Below are positions 18,908-26,089 of a stretch of 64,000 nucleotides of DNA, piece after piece; the first letter of the stretch is position 1, and every line of letters starts with the position of its first letter. Made by a program: the position numbers and the translations under genes. The notes under the pieces are model-generated. The model was not told where the DNA came from and ran no database searches. It saw nothing but the letters and a program-made list of their open reading frames with translations. This stretch comes from Microbacteriaceae bacterium 3FA27C10. Lineage in GTDB: Bacteria; Actinomycetota; Actinomycetes; Actinomycetales; Microbacteriaceae. The stretch is taken from the NCBI GenBank assembly GCA_005502775.1, contig SCNI01000010.1, positions 42,749-106,748 of the forward strand, read 5' to 3'.

Positions 18908-19693
18908 GTGTCAGAGAGCAGAGTCGCGTTCGTCACCGGCGCCAGTGGTGGAATCGGCCGCGAGACCGCGCGGAGTTTCGCCGCGGCCGGCGACCGGGTG
19001 GTGCTGGCCGACCTCTTCCCGGAGGGCCTCGAACGCATCCAGGCCGACATCCTCGCCGACTACCCGGACGCGGAACTGCTGCCGCTCGTCGTCGACCAGT
19101 CCTCGGAGGAGTCGCTGCGCGACGCCGCGAAGGCCGTCACCGAGTGGTCGGGACGCATCGACACTCTCGCTCTCGTCGCCGGCACCGTGCAGGCCGAGGG
19201 CGCTCCGGTGCTCTCGCTGTCGACCGAGGAGTGGGACCGCGTGCACAACACCAACCTGCGCGGCGTGTTCTTCGCCTCGCGGGAGCTGGTGCCGTTGCTG
19301 CCCGAGAACGCGGGAGCATCCGTCGTCGCCATCGCCTCGTTCTGGGGCCGCCAGGGTCACCCCTTCTACTCGTCGTACTGCACCTCGAAGGCCGGCGTGA
19401 TCAGCTTCGTGCAGTGCCTCGCCTCGGAGCTCGCCGACGTCGGCATCCGCGTCAACGCCGTCGCGCCGGGCAACATCAACACGCCGATGCACCGCAAGGC
19501 ACTGACCGACGAGGCCACCGAGCGGGGCATCACCTTCGAGGAGATGCGCGACATCGAGTGGGCGAAGATCCCGCTCAAGGTGGCCGGCGACCCGAAGTCG
19601 ATCGCCGACGCCGTCTACTTCCTCTCCACCGACAACGCCTCCTACATCACGGGCGCCACGCTCGACGTGAACGGCGGCGTCATCTTCGTCTAG
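18908..19693 (+). CDS. SDR family oxidoreductase, twin of the SDR at 8906-9697
   Basis: A 261-residue SDR with TGASGGIG at residues 10-17, LVAG in place of NNAG, YCTSK and SYITGATLDVNGG. GTG 18908 is chosen because GGAGG (18895-18899) is 8 bases upstream; the ATG at 18893 overlaps that site. It shares MHRKAL, RGITFEEM and DIEWAKIPL with the SDR at 8906. It probably works with the upstream ketopantoate reductase-like enzyme. Confidence 0.92.
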   Translation: MSESRVAFVTGASGGIGRETARSFAAAGDRVVLADLFPEGLERIQADILADYPDAELLPLVVDQSSEESLRDAAKAVTEWSGRIDTLALVAGTVQAEGAPVLSLSTEEWDRVHNTNLRGVFFASRELVPLLPENAGASVVAIASFWGRQGHPFYSSYCTSKAGVISFVQCLASELADVGIRVNAVAPGNINTPMHRKALTDEATERGITFEEMRDIEWAKIPLKVAGDPKSIADAVYFLSTDNASYITGATLDVNGGVIFV

Positions 19694-19702
19694 CGCATCC
19701 GG

Positions 19703-19743
19703 CACCCCGGGCCCCTTGCGAGCTGCGCGAGGGGCCCGGGGTG
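19703..19743 (+). terminator. Strong hairpin after the SDR gene
   Basis: Arms 19703-19720 and 19726-19743 pair over 18 bases with one G-U and a 5-base loop. The hairpin starts 9 bases after the SDR stop and ends 44 bases before the XRE-cupin start. No U-tract follows, so termination may be partial. Confidence 0.8.
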
Positions 19744-19787
19744 AAGATGGAGACGCACGATCGGCAGCACGGACGAGAGCGGTGGAC

Positions 19788-20462
19788 ATGAACGAGATGC
19801 TCGGACCCCGGCTGAGAGCCGTCCGGGTCGGCCAGAACTTGAGCCTGCGCTCGGTGGCCTCCGCCATCGGCGTGTCGCCGAGCCTGCTCTCGCAGGTCGA
19901 GACCGGCAAGACCCAGCCCTCGGTGAGCACGCTCTACCTGCTCGTCAACCACCTGGGAGTCTCGATCGACGAGCTCCTGGGCTCGGACACCGCACCATCG
20001 CCCGCCGCCGACGCGCCCCCGCGCGAGAGCGCCGCCCCGGTCGCGGCCACGGAGGCACCCGCCGATCAGCCGGTTCAGCGGGCCGCGGACAACCCCGTGA
20101 TCGAGATGGAGAACGGCGTCGTGTGGGAGCGGATGGCCGTGGGCCCGACCCACGCGGTCGACCCGCTGATCGTCACCTACGCGCCCGGCGCCTCCAGCTC
20201 GATCGAGGGCATGATGATGAGGCACGCCGGCGTGGAGTACGCCTACCTGCTGTCCGGGGAGCTCACCCTCCGGCTCGACTCCGAGACCTTCGTGCTCGGC
20301 CCCGGAGACTCGCTCTGCTTCGACTCGGTGCGTCCGCACATGTTCTTCAACCACACCGCCGTGCCGGCGCGGGGCATCTGGTTCGTGGTGGGCCGGCGGG
20401 AGTTCCTGGAGCAGTGGGACGGCGCCGCCGAGAGCGTCGAGGCGCTCCCGGACCTGCCCTAG
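19788..20462 (+). CDS. XRE-cupin transcriptional regulator
   Basis: This 224-residue protein has an N-terminal helix-turn-helix (residues 4-60: LRAVRVGQNLSLRSVASAIGVSPSLLSQVETGKTQPSVSTLYLL), an Ala/Pro-rich linker and a C-terminal cupin (residues about 140-210: EYAYLLSGELTLRLDSETFVLGPGDSLCFDSVRPHMFFN). In this class the cupin senses a small ligand. It is a close paralogue of the protein at 35138-35854. The two are the likely regulators of the island's shared TGTRCA-type promoter words. It is convergent with the next gene and overlaps its stop by 4 bases. Confidence 0.92.
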   Translation: MNEMLGPRLRAVRVGQNLSLRSVASAIGVSPSLLSQVETGKTQPSVSTLYLLVNHLGVSIDELLGSDTAPSPAADAPPRESAAPVAATEAPADQPVQRAADNPVIEMENGVVWERMAVGPTHAVDPLIVTYAPGASSSIEGMMMRHAGVEYAYLLSGELTLRLDSETFVLGPGDSLCFDSVRPHMFFNHTAVPARGIWFVVGRREFLEQWDGAAESVEALPDLP

Positions 20463-20767
20463 ACCTCGTCGGCGGCCGTGAACCAGACGACACGGGCGGG
20501 GTCGGTGCTCTCTCCGGTCACGCGGTAGCCACGGCGTCCGTCGATCACGATCGAGTCGCCCGGTCCGCAGCGCCAGTCGCCGTCGTCGATGCCGAGCCGC
20601 ACGCTGCCCGAGACCACGTAGCCGTGGATCCACGAGTGCGTCCGAGCCGGGGGCACCGTCTCGAGGTCGCCTTCCCGGTAGGTGCTCTCGTGCATGTCGA
20701 CGTCGCTCCAGGGGGCGACCGGCGCGAGGTGCTGAAGCGGATGTTGCGTGCGGAGTGGTTCGCTCAT
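20459..20767 (-). CDS. Small cupin-domain protein
   Basis: A 102-residue single-cupin protein: THSWIHGYVVSGSVRLGIDDGDWRCGPGDSIVIDG carries the two cupin motifs, with His in HSWIHG as the probable metal or ligand contact. There is no DNA-binding domain. It is the last gene of a unit with an APH-like kinase (the kinase stop is 1 base beyond this start), an acyl-CoA dehydrogenase and an SDR. It could be an isomerase, a ligand sensor or an accessory factor; the sequence does not decide. Confidence 0.8.
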   Translation of the reverse strand: MSEPLRTQHPLQHLAPVAPWSDVDMHESTYREGDLETVPPARTHSWIHGYVVSGSVRLGIDDGDWRCGPGDSIVIDGRRGYRVTGESTDPARVVWFTAADEV

Positions 20768-20768
20768 G

Positions 20769-21878
20769 TCATTCTCCCCTCCGCGCCGCGGCCGAGCGGG
20801 CGGCCTCGAGCAGCTCGGGCACACCCTCCCTCAGCCGGGGACCGAAGTCGTCGTCGGGACGCTCGCCGTGCAGCCAGCGCGTGTAGATCGCCTCGCAGAA
20901 CACCGCAGACTTCCAGAGCGCGAGTGCTTCGTACCAGGCGAGTCCGCTCACATCCGCCCCCGAGCCGAGCGCGTAGCGGTCGACGATCTGGTCACGGGTG
21001 GGGTAACCGGGTTCCCGGGTCACCGAGGTCAGTTGCATGATCGTCGTCGGCGACGAGGGATCCGCATACATCGCCGTCATGTAGCCCACGTCGGCGAGGG
21101 GGTCGCCGACGGTCGACATCTCCCAGTCCAGGAGCGCGCGGGCCCGAGCGGGTGCCCGGGTGTCGAACATGACGTTGCCGAGCCGGTAGTCCCCGTGGAT
21201 CAGCGCGGTGCGCTGCGAGACCGGCCGGTGGTCGGCGAGCCAGGCGCCGAGGGCGTCGACCTCGGGGAGCTCGCGCTCGGAGTTCGCGCTCCAGAGCTGC
21301 CGGAACCGCTCGACCTGCCGCTCGAGGTACCCCTCCGGGCGACCGAGGCCGGCGGCGTCGACCCCGTCGACCGGCACCTCGTGCAACCGCACGAGGAGGT
21401 CGGCCAGCTGCTCGCCGGTCCGCCGCCGCTGTTCAGGCTCCGAGAGCTGGGCGGGGATCTCGTCGGTGATCACGAGGGCGTCGATGTGCTCCATCACGTA
21501 GAACGGCACACCGAGGAGCGTGTCGTCGGCGCAGACGGCGAGGATGCGCGGCACCGGCACCCCGTGCGACGCCGCGAAGGTCTGCACCCGGGCCTCACGC
21601 ACCATGTCGTGGGTCGACCGAGGCAGCGGCGGCCTCGGCCCCCGGCGCACCACGACCGTCTCGTCACCGCGGGTGACGGCGTAGGTGACGTTCGACTGGC
21701 CCTCGCCGATGCGCCGGGCCGAGACCAGTCCGGCGCCGATTCCGTGGGCGTCGAGGAACTCGGCGAGCACGTCGAGCACGAGCAGAGGTGCGCCGCCGGC
21801 CGCCACGAGCGCCGCGGCATCCGCTCGCGTGTCGACGACCTCGACCACGGGGGTCGCGGTGTCCGGCTGACCGGTCAT
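20769..21878 (-). CDS. APH-like phosphotransferase (ACAD10/11 kinase-domain type)
   Basis: This 369-residue kinase has an N-lobe with GEGQSNVTYAV and the catalytic loop LIHGDYRLGNVMFD (Asp and Asn), then LLDWEMSTVGDPLADV with the metal-binding Asp. It belongs to the aminoglycoside-phosphotransferase fold. The direct neighbour is an acyl-CoA dehydrogenase of the ACAD10/11 kind. In ACAD11 the two domains are fused, and in Pseudomonas levulinate catabolism (LvaA, LvaC) they are separate proteins that convert 4-hydroxyacyl-CoA through a phosphorylated intermediate. The same role is inferred here, not drug resistance. The start at 21878 lies one base past the upstream stop. Confidence 0.88.
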   Translation of the reverse strand: MTGQPDTATPVVEVVDTRADAAALVAAGGAPLLVLDVLAEFLDAHGIGAGLVSARRIGEGQSNVTYAVTRGDETVVVRRGPRPPLPRSTHDMVREARVQTFAASHGVPVPRILAVCADDTLLGVPFYVMEHIDALVITDEIPAQLSEPEQRRRTGEQLADLLVRLHEVPVDGVDAAGLGRPEGYLERQVERFRQLWSANSERELPEVDALGAWLADHRPVSQRTALIHGDYRLGNVMFDTRAPARARALLDWEMSTVGDPLADVGYMTAMYADPSSPTTIMQLTSVTREPGYPTRDQIVDRYALGSGADVSGLAWYEALALWKSAVFCEAIYTRWLHGERPDDDFGPRLREGVPELLEAARSAAARRGE

Positions 21879-21879
21879 C

Positions 21880-23073
21880 TCAGGCTCCCGCCCCGTCGAC
21901 GGCAGCGGAGACACCGGCGACTCCGAGGGCCGCGAGCTCGCGGCGCCGGCGCGAGGAGGCCCGCCGTGCGATGGCCCAGCGGTGCGTCTCGTTGGCCCCG
22001 TCGTAGATGCGGAAGGGTCGCACCTCGTCGAGGTACGACGCGAGCGGCAGGTCGGACGACACGCCGTCGCCGCCGCAGAGCTGCATCGAGCGGTCGATCA
22101 CCCGGAAGATCGCCTCCGAGCAGTGCACCTTGGCGATCGACGAGAGCCGGGCTCCCTCGCGGGGGTCGGTCTCCAGCGCCGCCGCGCACGCCGCGATGAC
22201 GGCCTCGGAGGTCTCGATGTCGATCACCGAGTCGGCGATGAGCCCCTGGGCGAGGCCCAGGTCGCCGAGGCGCGCACCGAACAGCTCGCGCGAATCGGCG
22301 CGGTCCAGCGCGATGTCGAGCGAACGGCGCGCCAGGCCCAGCCACCGCATGCAGTGGGTGAGGCGCGCGGGCCCGAGTCGCACCTGCGCATGGCGGAAGC
22401 CCTCGTGCGGGGCGCCGAGCACGGCATCCCGACCCACCCGGCAGTCGTCGAAGTGCACGTGCGAGTGGCCCCCGGCGATGGCCCGGTCGATGGTGTGGAT
22501 GTCGCGGCCGAGACTGACTCCCGGGTTACCGGCGTCGACGAGGAACATCGTGGCGCCGTGTTCGGTGCGGGCCATGACGATGAAGAAGCCGGCGACCCGG
22601 GCCCCGCTGATGAACCGCTTCTCCCCGTCGATGCGCCAGCCGCCGTCGACCTCCGTCGCGGTGGTGAGCAGAGCATCCGGATCGGAGCCCGCGCCCGGGT
22701 GCGGCTCGGTCATCGCGAACGCCGACCGCACCTCGCCGCGCACGAGCGGTGCCAGGTAGTCGCGCTTCTGCGCCGGCGACGCGATCTTCTCGAGCATGTG
22801 GGCGTTGCCCTCGTCCGGAGCCATGCAGCCCAGGGCGCTCGGGCCGATCGGCGAGTAGCCGGCGGCCTGGAACACCGGCGACCACTCGCTGATCGAGAGG
22901 CCCTGGCCGCCGTACTCGCGTGGGCCGTGCGGGGCGAACACGCCGGCCTCGCGCGCGGCGGCGCGCAGCCGCTCGAGCACGGTCTCGTCGAGGGTCGTGC
23001 CGGGCTCGGGCTCGGCGGGGATCACGACGTCGCGGATGAAGGCCCGGGTGCGTTCGAGCAGGTCGCCGGTCAT
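21880..23073 (-). CDS. Acyl-CoA dehydrogenase (ACAD10/11-like)
   Basis: A 397-residue flavoprotein with AMTEPHPGAGSDPDAL (FAD/substrate loop), GEKRFISGARVAGFFIVMA and SMQLCGGDGVSSDLPLASYLDEVRPFRIYDGANETHRWAIAR. The usual catalytic YEGT Glu is replaced by the YDGANETH form, which resembles the DGPDEVH signature of the ACAD10/11 group. That fits its pairing with the APH-like kinase, with which it would turn a phosphorylated hydroxyacyl-CoA into an enoyl-CoA. Its start overlaps the upstream SDR stop by 1 base. Confidence 0.9.
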   Translation of the reverse strand: MTGDLLERTRAFIRDVVIPAEPEPGTTLDETVLERLRAAAREAGVFAPHGPREYGGQGLSISEWSPVFQAAGYSPIGPSALGCMAPDEGNAHMLEKIASPAQKRDYLAPLVRGEVRSAFAMTEPHPGAGSDPDALLTTATEVDGGWRIDGEKRFISGARVAGFFIVMARTEHGATMFLVDAGNPGVSLGRDIHTIDRAIAGGHSHVHFDDCRVGRDAVLGAPHEGFRHAQVRLGPARLTHCMRWLGLARRSLDIALDRADSRELFGARLGDLGLAQGLIADSVIDIETSEAVIAACAAALETDPREGARLSSIAKVHCSEAIFRVIDRSMQLCGGDGVSSDLPLASYLDEVRPFRIYDGANETHRWAIARRASSRRRRELAALGVAGVSAAVDGAGA

Positions 23074-23882
23074 CAGGCCACCCCTCCCGCGGCCAGCAGG
23101 CCGCCGTCGATCGTGAGCACTTCGCCGGTGATCCAGGCCGCGTCGGAGGAGGCGAGGAAGGCCACGGCCGCAGCGATGTCGGCGGGCTCGCCGAGCCGGC
23201 CGAGCGGATAGCCGGCCGTCACGGCGTCCTCCTTGCCCTCGTAGAGCGCCCGGGAGAACACGGTGCGCACGACGGCGGGCGAGACCGCGTTGACCCTGAC
23301 GGTGGGGCCGAGCTCGACGGCGAGCGTGCGGGTCAGGTGCGCGACGGCCGCCTTCGAGACGCCGTACAGGCCGATGCCGGGCGACGGGGTAGTGCCGGTG
23401 ACCGAGGACAGGTTAACGATCGCTCCGCCGCGCTCGGAGAACCTCAGCACGGGGTCGGCCACGATGTCCTGCACCCAGGCCAGGGGGGTGATCACGTTCA
23501 CCTCGAAGATCTTCCGGGCGGCGGCGAGCTCGACCTCGATGAGCTCGCCGAACACCGGGTTCATGCCCACGACGTTGACGAGCACGTCGAGCCGGCCGTA
23601 CGCCTCGCCGACGCGGCGCAGCACCTCGGCCCGGTGCTCGGGGTCCTCGGCGCGGCCGACCACCGAGATGCAGCTGCCTTCGGGCAGCGTCTGCAGGGCC
23701 TCGTCGAGCACCTCGGCGTGGCGCGCGGTGATGCACACCCGTGCGCCCTCGGCGGCCAGCCGCTGGGCGATCGCCAGGCCGATGCCGCGGCTGCCCCCGG
23801 TGACGACGGCGACGGAACCGTGGAACCTTCCGCCGGCGGCCCCGGTCAGGATGCCGGCCGCGAGAGTGTCGTCAGCGCGCAT
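23073..23882 (-). CDS. SDR family oxidoreductase (3-oxoacyl-reductase-like)
   Basis: A 269-residue SDR with TGGSRGIG, NVVGMNP in place of NNAG, LSSVTGTTPSPGIGLYGVSK (Ser, Tyr, Lys) and WITGEVLTIDGG. It has an extra N-terminal segment of about 20 residues. Its start overlaps the stop of the alcohol dehydrogenase gene by 11 bases, and its stop overlaps the acyl-CoA dehydrogenase start, so expression is tightly coupled. In the kinase/ACAD context a 3-hydroxyacyl-CoA or hydroxyacid oxidation is plausible, matching LvaD in the Pseudomonas pathway. Confidence 0.9.
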   Translation of the reverse strand: MRADDTLAAGILTGAAGGRFHGSVAVVTGGSRGIGLAIAQRLAAEGARVCITARHAEVLDEALQTLPEGSCISVVGRAEDPEHRAEVLRRVGEAYGRLDVLVNVVGMNPVFGELIEVELAAARKIFEVNVITPLAWVQDIVADPVLRFSERGGAIVNLSSVTGTTPSPGIGLYGVSKAAVAHLTRTLAVELGPTVRVNAVSPAVVRTVFSRALYEGKEDAVTAGYPLGRLGEPADIAAAVAFLASSDAAWITGEVLTIDGGLLAAGGVA

Positions 23883-24930
23883 TGACCAGCACCTTGACCT
23901 GTTCGCCCTTCGGCGAGAGCAGCACGTCGAAACCCTTCTGCACGAGGTCGACGGCGTCGATGCGGCCGGTGACGACCTTCTCGACCGGCAGTCCGCGATC
24001 CGCGATCAGGCCGATGATGCGCGGCCAGTCGGTGAGCCGGTAGCACCACGTGCCGTTGTAGGTGATCTCGCGCTGGGCGAGGATCATCGGGTCGATCGTG
24101 GCGGGGCGGGTGTGCAGGCCCGTCTGCGTGATCCGCCCCGACGACCGCACGGCGTCGAGAGCCGTCTGCAGCGCTCTCTCATTGCCCGAGCATTCCACCA
24201 CCTGGTCGACCCCGATGCCGCCGGTCGCGTCGCGCAGCACCTCGACGACGTCGACGGAGGAGGGATCGAGCACCTCCCCCACGTCGAGCGAGCGCGCCAG
24301 CGCGGCCCGCACGGGGTTGACCTCGGAGACGAAGACACGGGCGCCGAGCGAGCCGGCGTAGACGGCGGCGAGCGCGCCGATGGGTCCTGCACCGGTGATG
24401 AGCACCGTGTCGCCCGGCCGGACGCCCGCCGAGTCCACCCCGTAGGCGGCGACGGCCGTGGGCTCCACGAGCGCGCCCTGCACCTCGTTCAGCTCGTCGG
24501 GCAGCGCGAACACGTGGGTCGCGGGAACGACGGCCAGCTCGGCGATGCCGCCCCAGGCGAAGCTGAGGCCGACGCAGGCCATGTCCACGCAGAGGTGGCC
24601 GAGCCCGCGCTGACAGTAGAAGCAGGCCCCGCAGGCGAGGATCGGCATCACCGACACCCGCTGCCCCGGCGCCACGGTGCTGACGCCGGAGCCCACCTCG
24701 ATCACCTCGGCCGAGAACTCGTGGCCGAGGATCTGCGGCGCCGCGGCGTGGGTCAGCGGATGCGCCTGGGTGGGGATGACGATCGGCCCGGCCGCGTACT
24801 CGTGCAGGTCGGTGCCGCAGATGCCGCACCAGAACGGGCGCAGCAGCACGTCGCCCGGTCCGACCTCGGTGGGCTCGTCGACGTCCTCGATGCGGATGTC
24901 GTGGGCGGCATGGAAGACAGCGGCGCGCAT
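23872..24930 (-). CDS. Zinc-dependent alcohol dehydrogenase (2,3-butanediol/sorbitol dehydrogenase-like)
   Basis: This 352-residue MDR has catalytic zinc ligands in WCGICGTDLHEY (Cys) and LGHEFSAEV (His-Glu), a complete structural zinc loop CGACFYCQRGLGHLC and the Rossmann motif GAGPIGALA. The HPLTHAAAPQILGHE insert resembles (R,R)-butanediol dehydrogenases. AAAGGAG lies ahead of the ATG at 24930. It is the first gene of the SDR, ACAD, kinase, cupin unit and should oxidise a secondary alcohol. Confidence 0.92.
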   Translation of the reverse strand: MRAAVFHAAHDIRIEDVDEPTEVGPGDVLLRPFWCGICGTDLHEYAAGPIVIPTQAHPLTHAAAPQILGHEFSAEVIEVGSGVSTVAPGQRVSVMPILACGACFYCQRGLGHLCVDMACVGLSFAWGGIAELAVVPATHVFALPDELNEVQGALVEPTAVAAYGVDSAGVRPGDTVLITGAGPIGALAAVYAGSLGARVFVSEVNPVRAALARSLDVGEVLDPSSVDVVEVLRDATGGIGVDQVVECSGNERALQTALDAVRSSGRITQTGLHTRPATIDPMILAQREITYNGTWCYRLTDWPRIIGLIADRGLPVEKVVTGRIDAVDLVQKGFDVLLSPKGEQVKVLVNAR

Positions 24931-25001
24931 GGATGCTCCTTTGCAGTGGGCGGGCCTGGAATCGCGTGCCCGGATCGGGCGGGGCCGTGCTCGGGCCGGA
25001 C

Positions 25002-25934
25002 TCAGCCCGAGACGGGCTGACCGATCGGCTTCAGCCGCTCGACGAACCACTCGGTCGCGGCGGAGGCGGCGCGTTCGAGCAGCGAACGGTTGCTGTAGAG
25101 CGCGAGGTGGTCGCTCTTGTCGATCACCACGAGCCGCTTCTTCGAGGTCGGGATGGCGTTGTAGGCGGCGATCGCCTCGTCCCACAGCGTGATGTCGTCG
25201 TTCTCGGCCACGATCATCAGCGTGGGCGTGTCGACGATGCGGTGCAGGAAGGGCCGGATGTCGTAGCCCATCAGCAGGTCGACCGACTCGAGCGTCGCGT
25301 CGAAGTCGTAGTTGGGCGCCTCGTTCTGCTGGAAGGTGTGGAACACCTCGTAGCCCTCCGGAAAGGGCCAGGCCGAGATCTCGTTGCCGGTGTCGAGGGT
25401 GAAGTGCGGAACCATGGTGTCTCCCCCGCCGGCGAACCGTGTGCGGCGCGCCTCGAGGATGGCCTTCTCGAGACGGCGGAAGTTGACGGTGCCGTTGGCG
25501 AGCCGCATGTTGAGGTAGCCCTCGACGACCGGGATCTGCGACACCGCGCAGCGGATGCGCGAGTCGATGGCCGACAGGATCAGCGAATGGCCGCCACTGT
25601 ACGACAGGCCCCATACGCCGATGCGGGAGTCGTCGACCTCGTCGAGCGTCTCGGCGAAGTCGATCGCGTGCCGGTAGTCGGCGATCTGCATCCACGGGTC
25701 GATGTGCTGGCGGCGCGCGCCATCCGAGTCGCCGAAATTGCGGTAGTCGAAGAGGATGGCGGCGATGCCGTTCTGGGCGAACATCTCGGCGTAGGTGGGC
25801 TGCACGATCTCTTTGACGTAGCACCACCCGCCGGCCATGACGACGGTGGGGAACGGCCCTTCGCCCTCGTCGGGTGTGAACAGCCACCCGCGGATGGTGT
25901 CACCCTCGCTCTGGAACTCGATGTCACGCCGCAC
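25002..25934 (-). CDS. Alpha/beta hydrolase (DUF1100/acetylxylan-esterase-like)
   Basis: A 310-residue hydrolase. The nucleophile elbow is GLSYSGG, the acid Asp is probably in MIVAENDD and the His in KSDHLAL. The IRGWLFTPDEGEGPFPTVVMAGGW start and DYRNFGDSDG loop resemble the dienelactone/X-Pro-type esterase group. GTG 25934 is used because AGGAG is 7 bases upstream. It is divergent from the E1/TetR/ligase operon across a palindromic site. It may cleave an ester or lactone early in the pathway. Confidence 0.9.
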   Translation of the reverse strand: MRRDIEFQSEGDTIRGWLFTPDEGEGPFPTVVMAGGWCYVKEIVQPTYAEMFAQNGIAAILFDYRNFGDSDGARRQHIDPWMQIADYRHAIDFAETLDEVDDSRIGVWGLSYSGGHSLILSAIDSRIRCAVSQIPVVEGYLNMRLANGTVNFRRLEKAILEARRTRFAGGGDTMVPHFTLDTGNEISAWPFPEGYEVFHTFQQNEAPNYDFDATLESVDLLMGYDIRPFLHRIVDTPTLMIVAENDDITLWDEAIAAYNAIPTSKKRLVVIDKSDHLALYSNRSLLERAASAATEWFVERLKPIGQPVSG

Positions 25935-26089
25935 TGATGATCTCCTTTGATCGGACTTGCTGCACTCAAACCGACCGGCGGGCCGGTCGGCACATGACTC
26001 ATTATGCAGGTATGGCGGGAATATCGCTATGCTGAAGCGAAACAGGACCGGCCCGCTGGCCGGTTCCTTCTTCCGCAAAGGGGCGGCTA
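25935..26089. promoter_or_regulatory. Divergent promoter with TetR-type palindromes
   Basis: A perfect 9-2-9 palindrome at 25971-25990 (CCGACCGGC-GG-GCCGGTCGG) has the form of TetR-family operators. A second, weaker copy ACCGGCC-N4-GGCCGGT sits at 26047-26064. The two are 56 bases apart and flank the divergent start region of the hydrolase and the E1 operon, which encodes a TetR protein as its second gene. Confidence 0.7.

Noticed and set aside
20769..21878. Aminoglycoside resistance gene
   Set aside because: The kinase fold is right, but adjacency to an ACAD10/11-like dehydrogenase points to hydroxyacyl-CoA metabolism.
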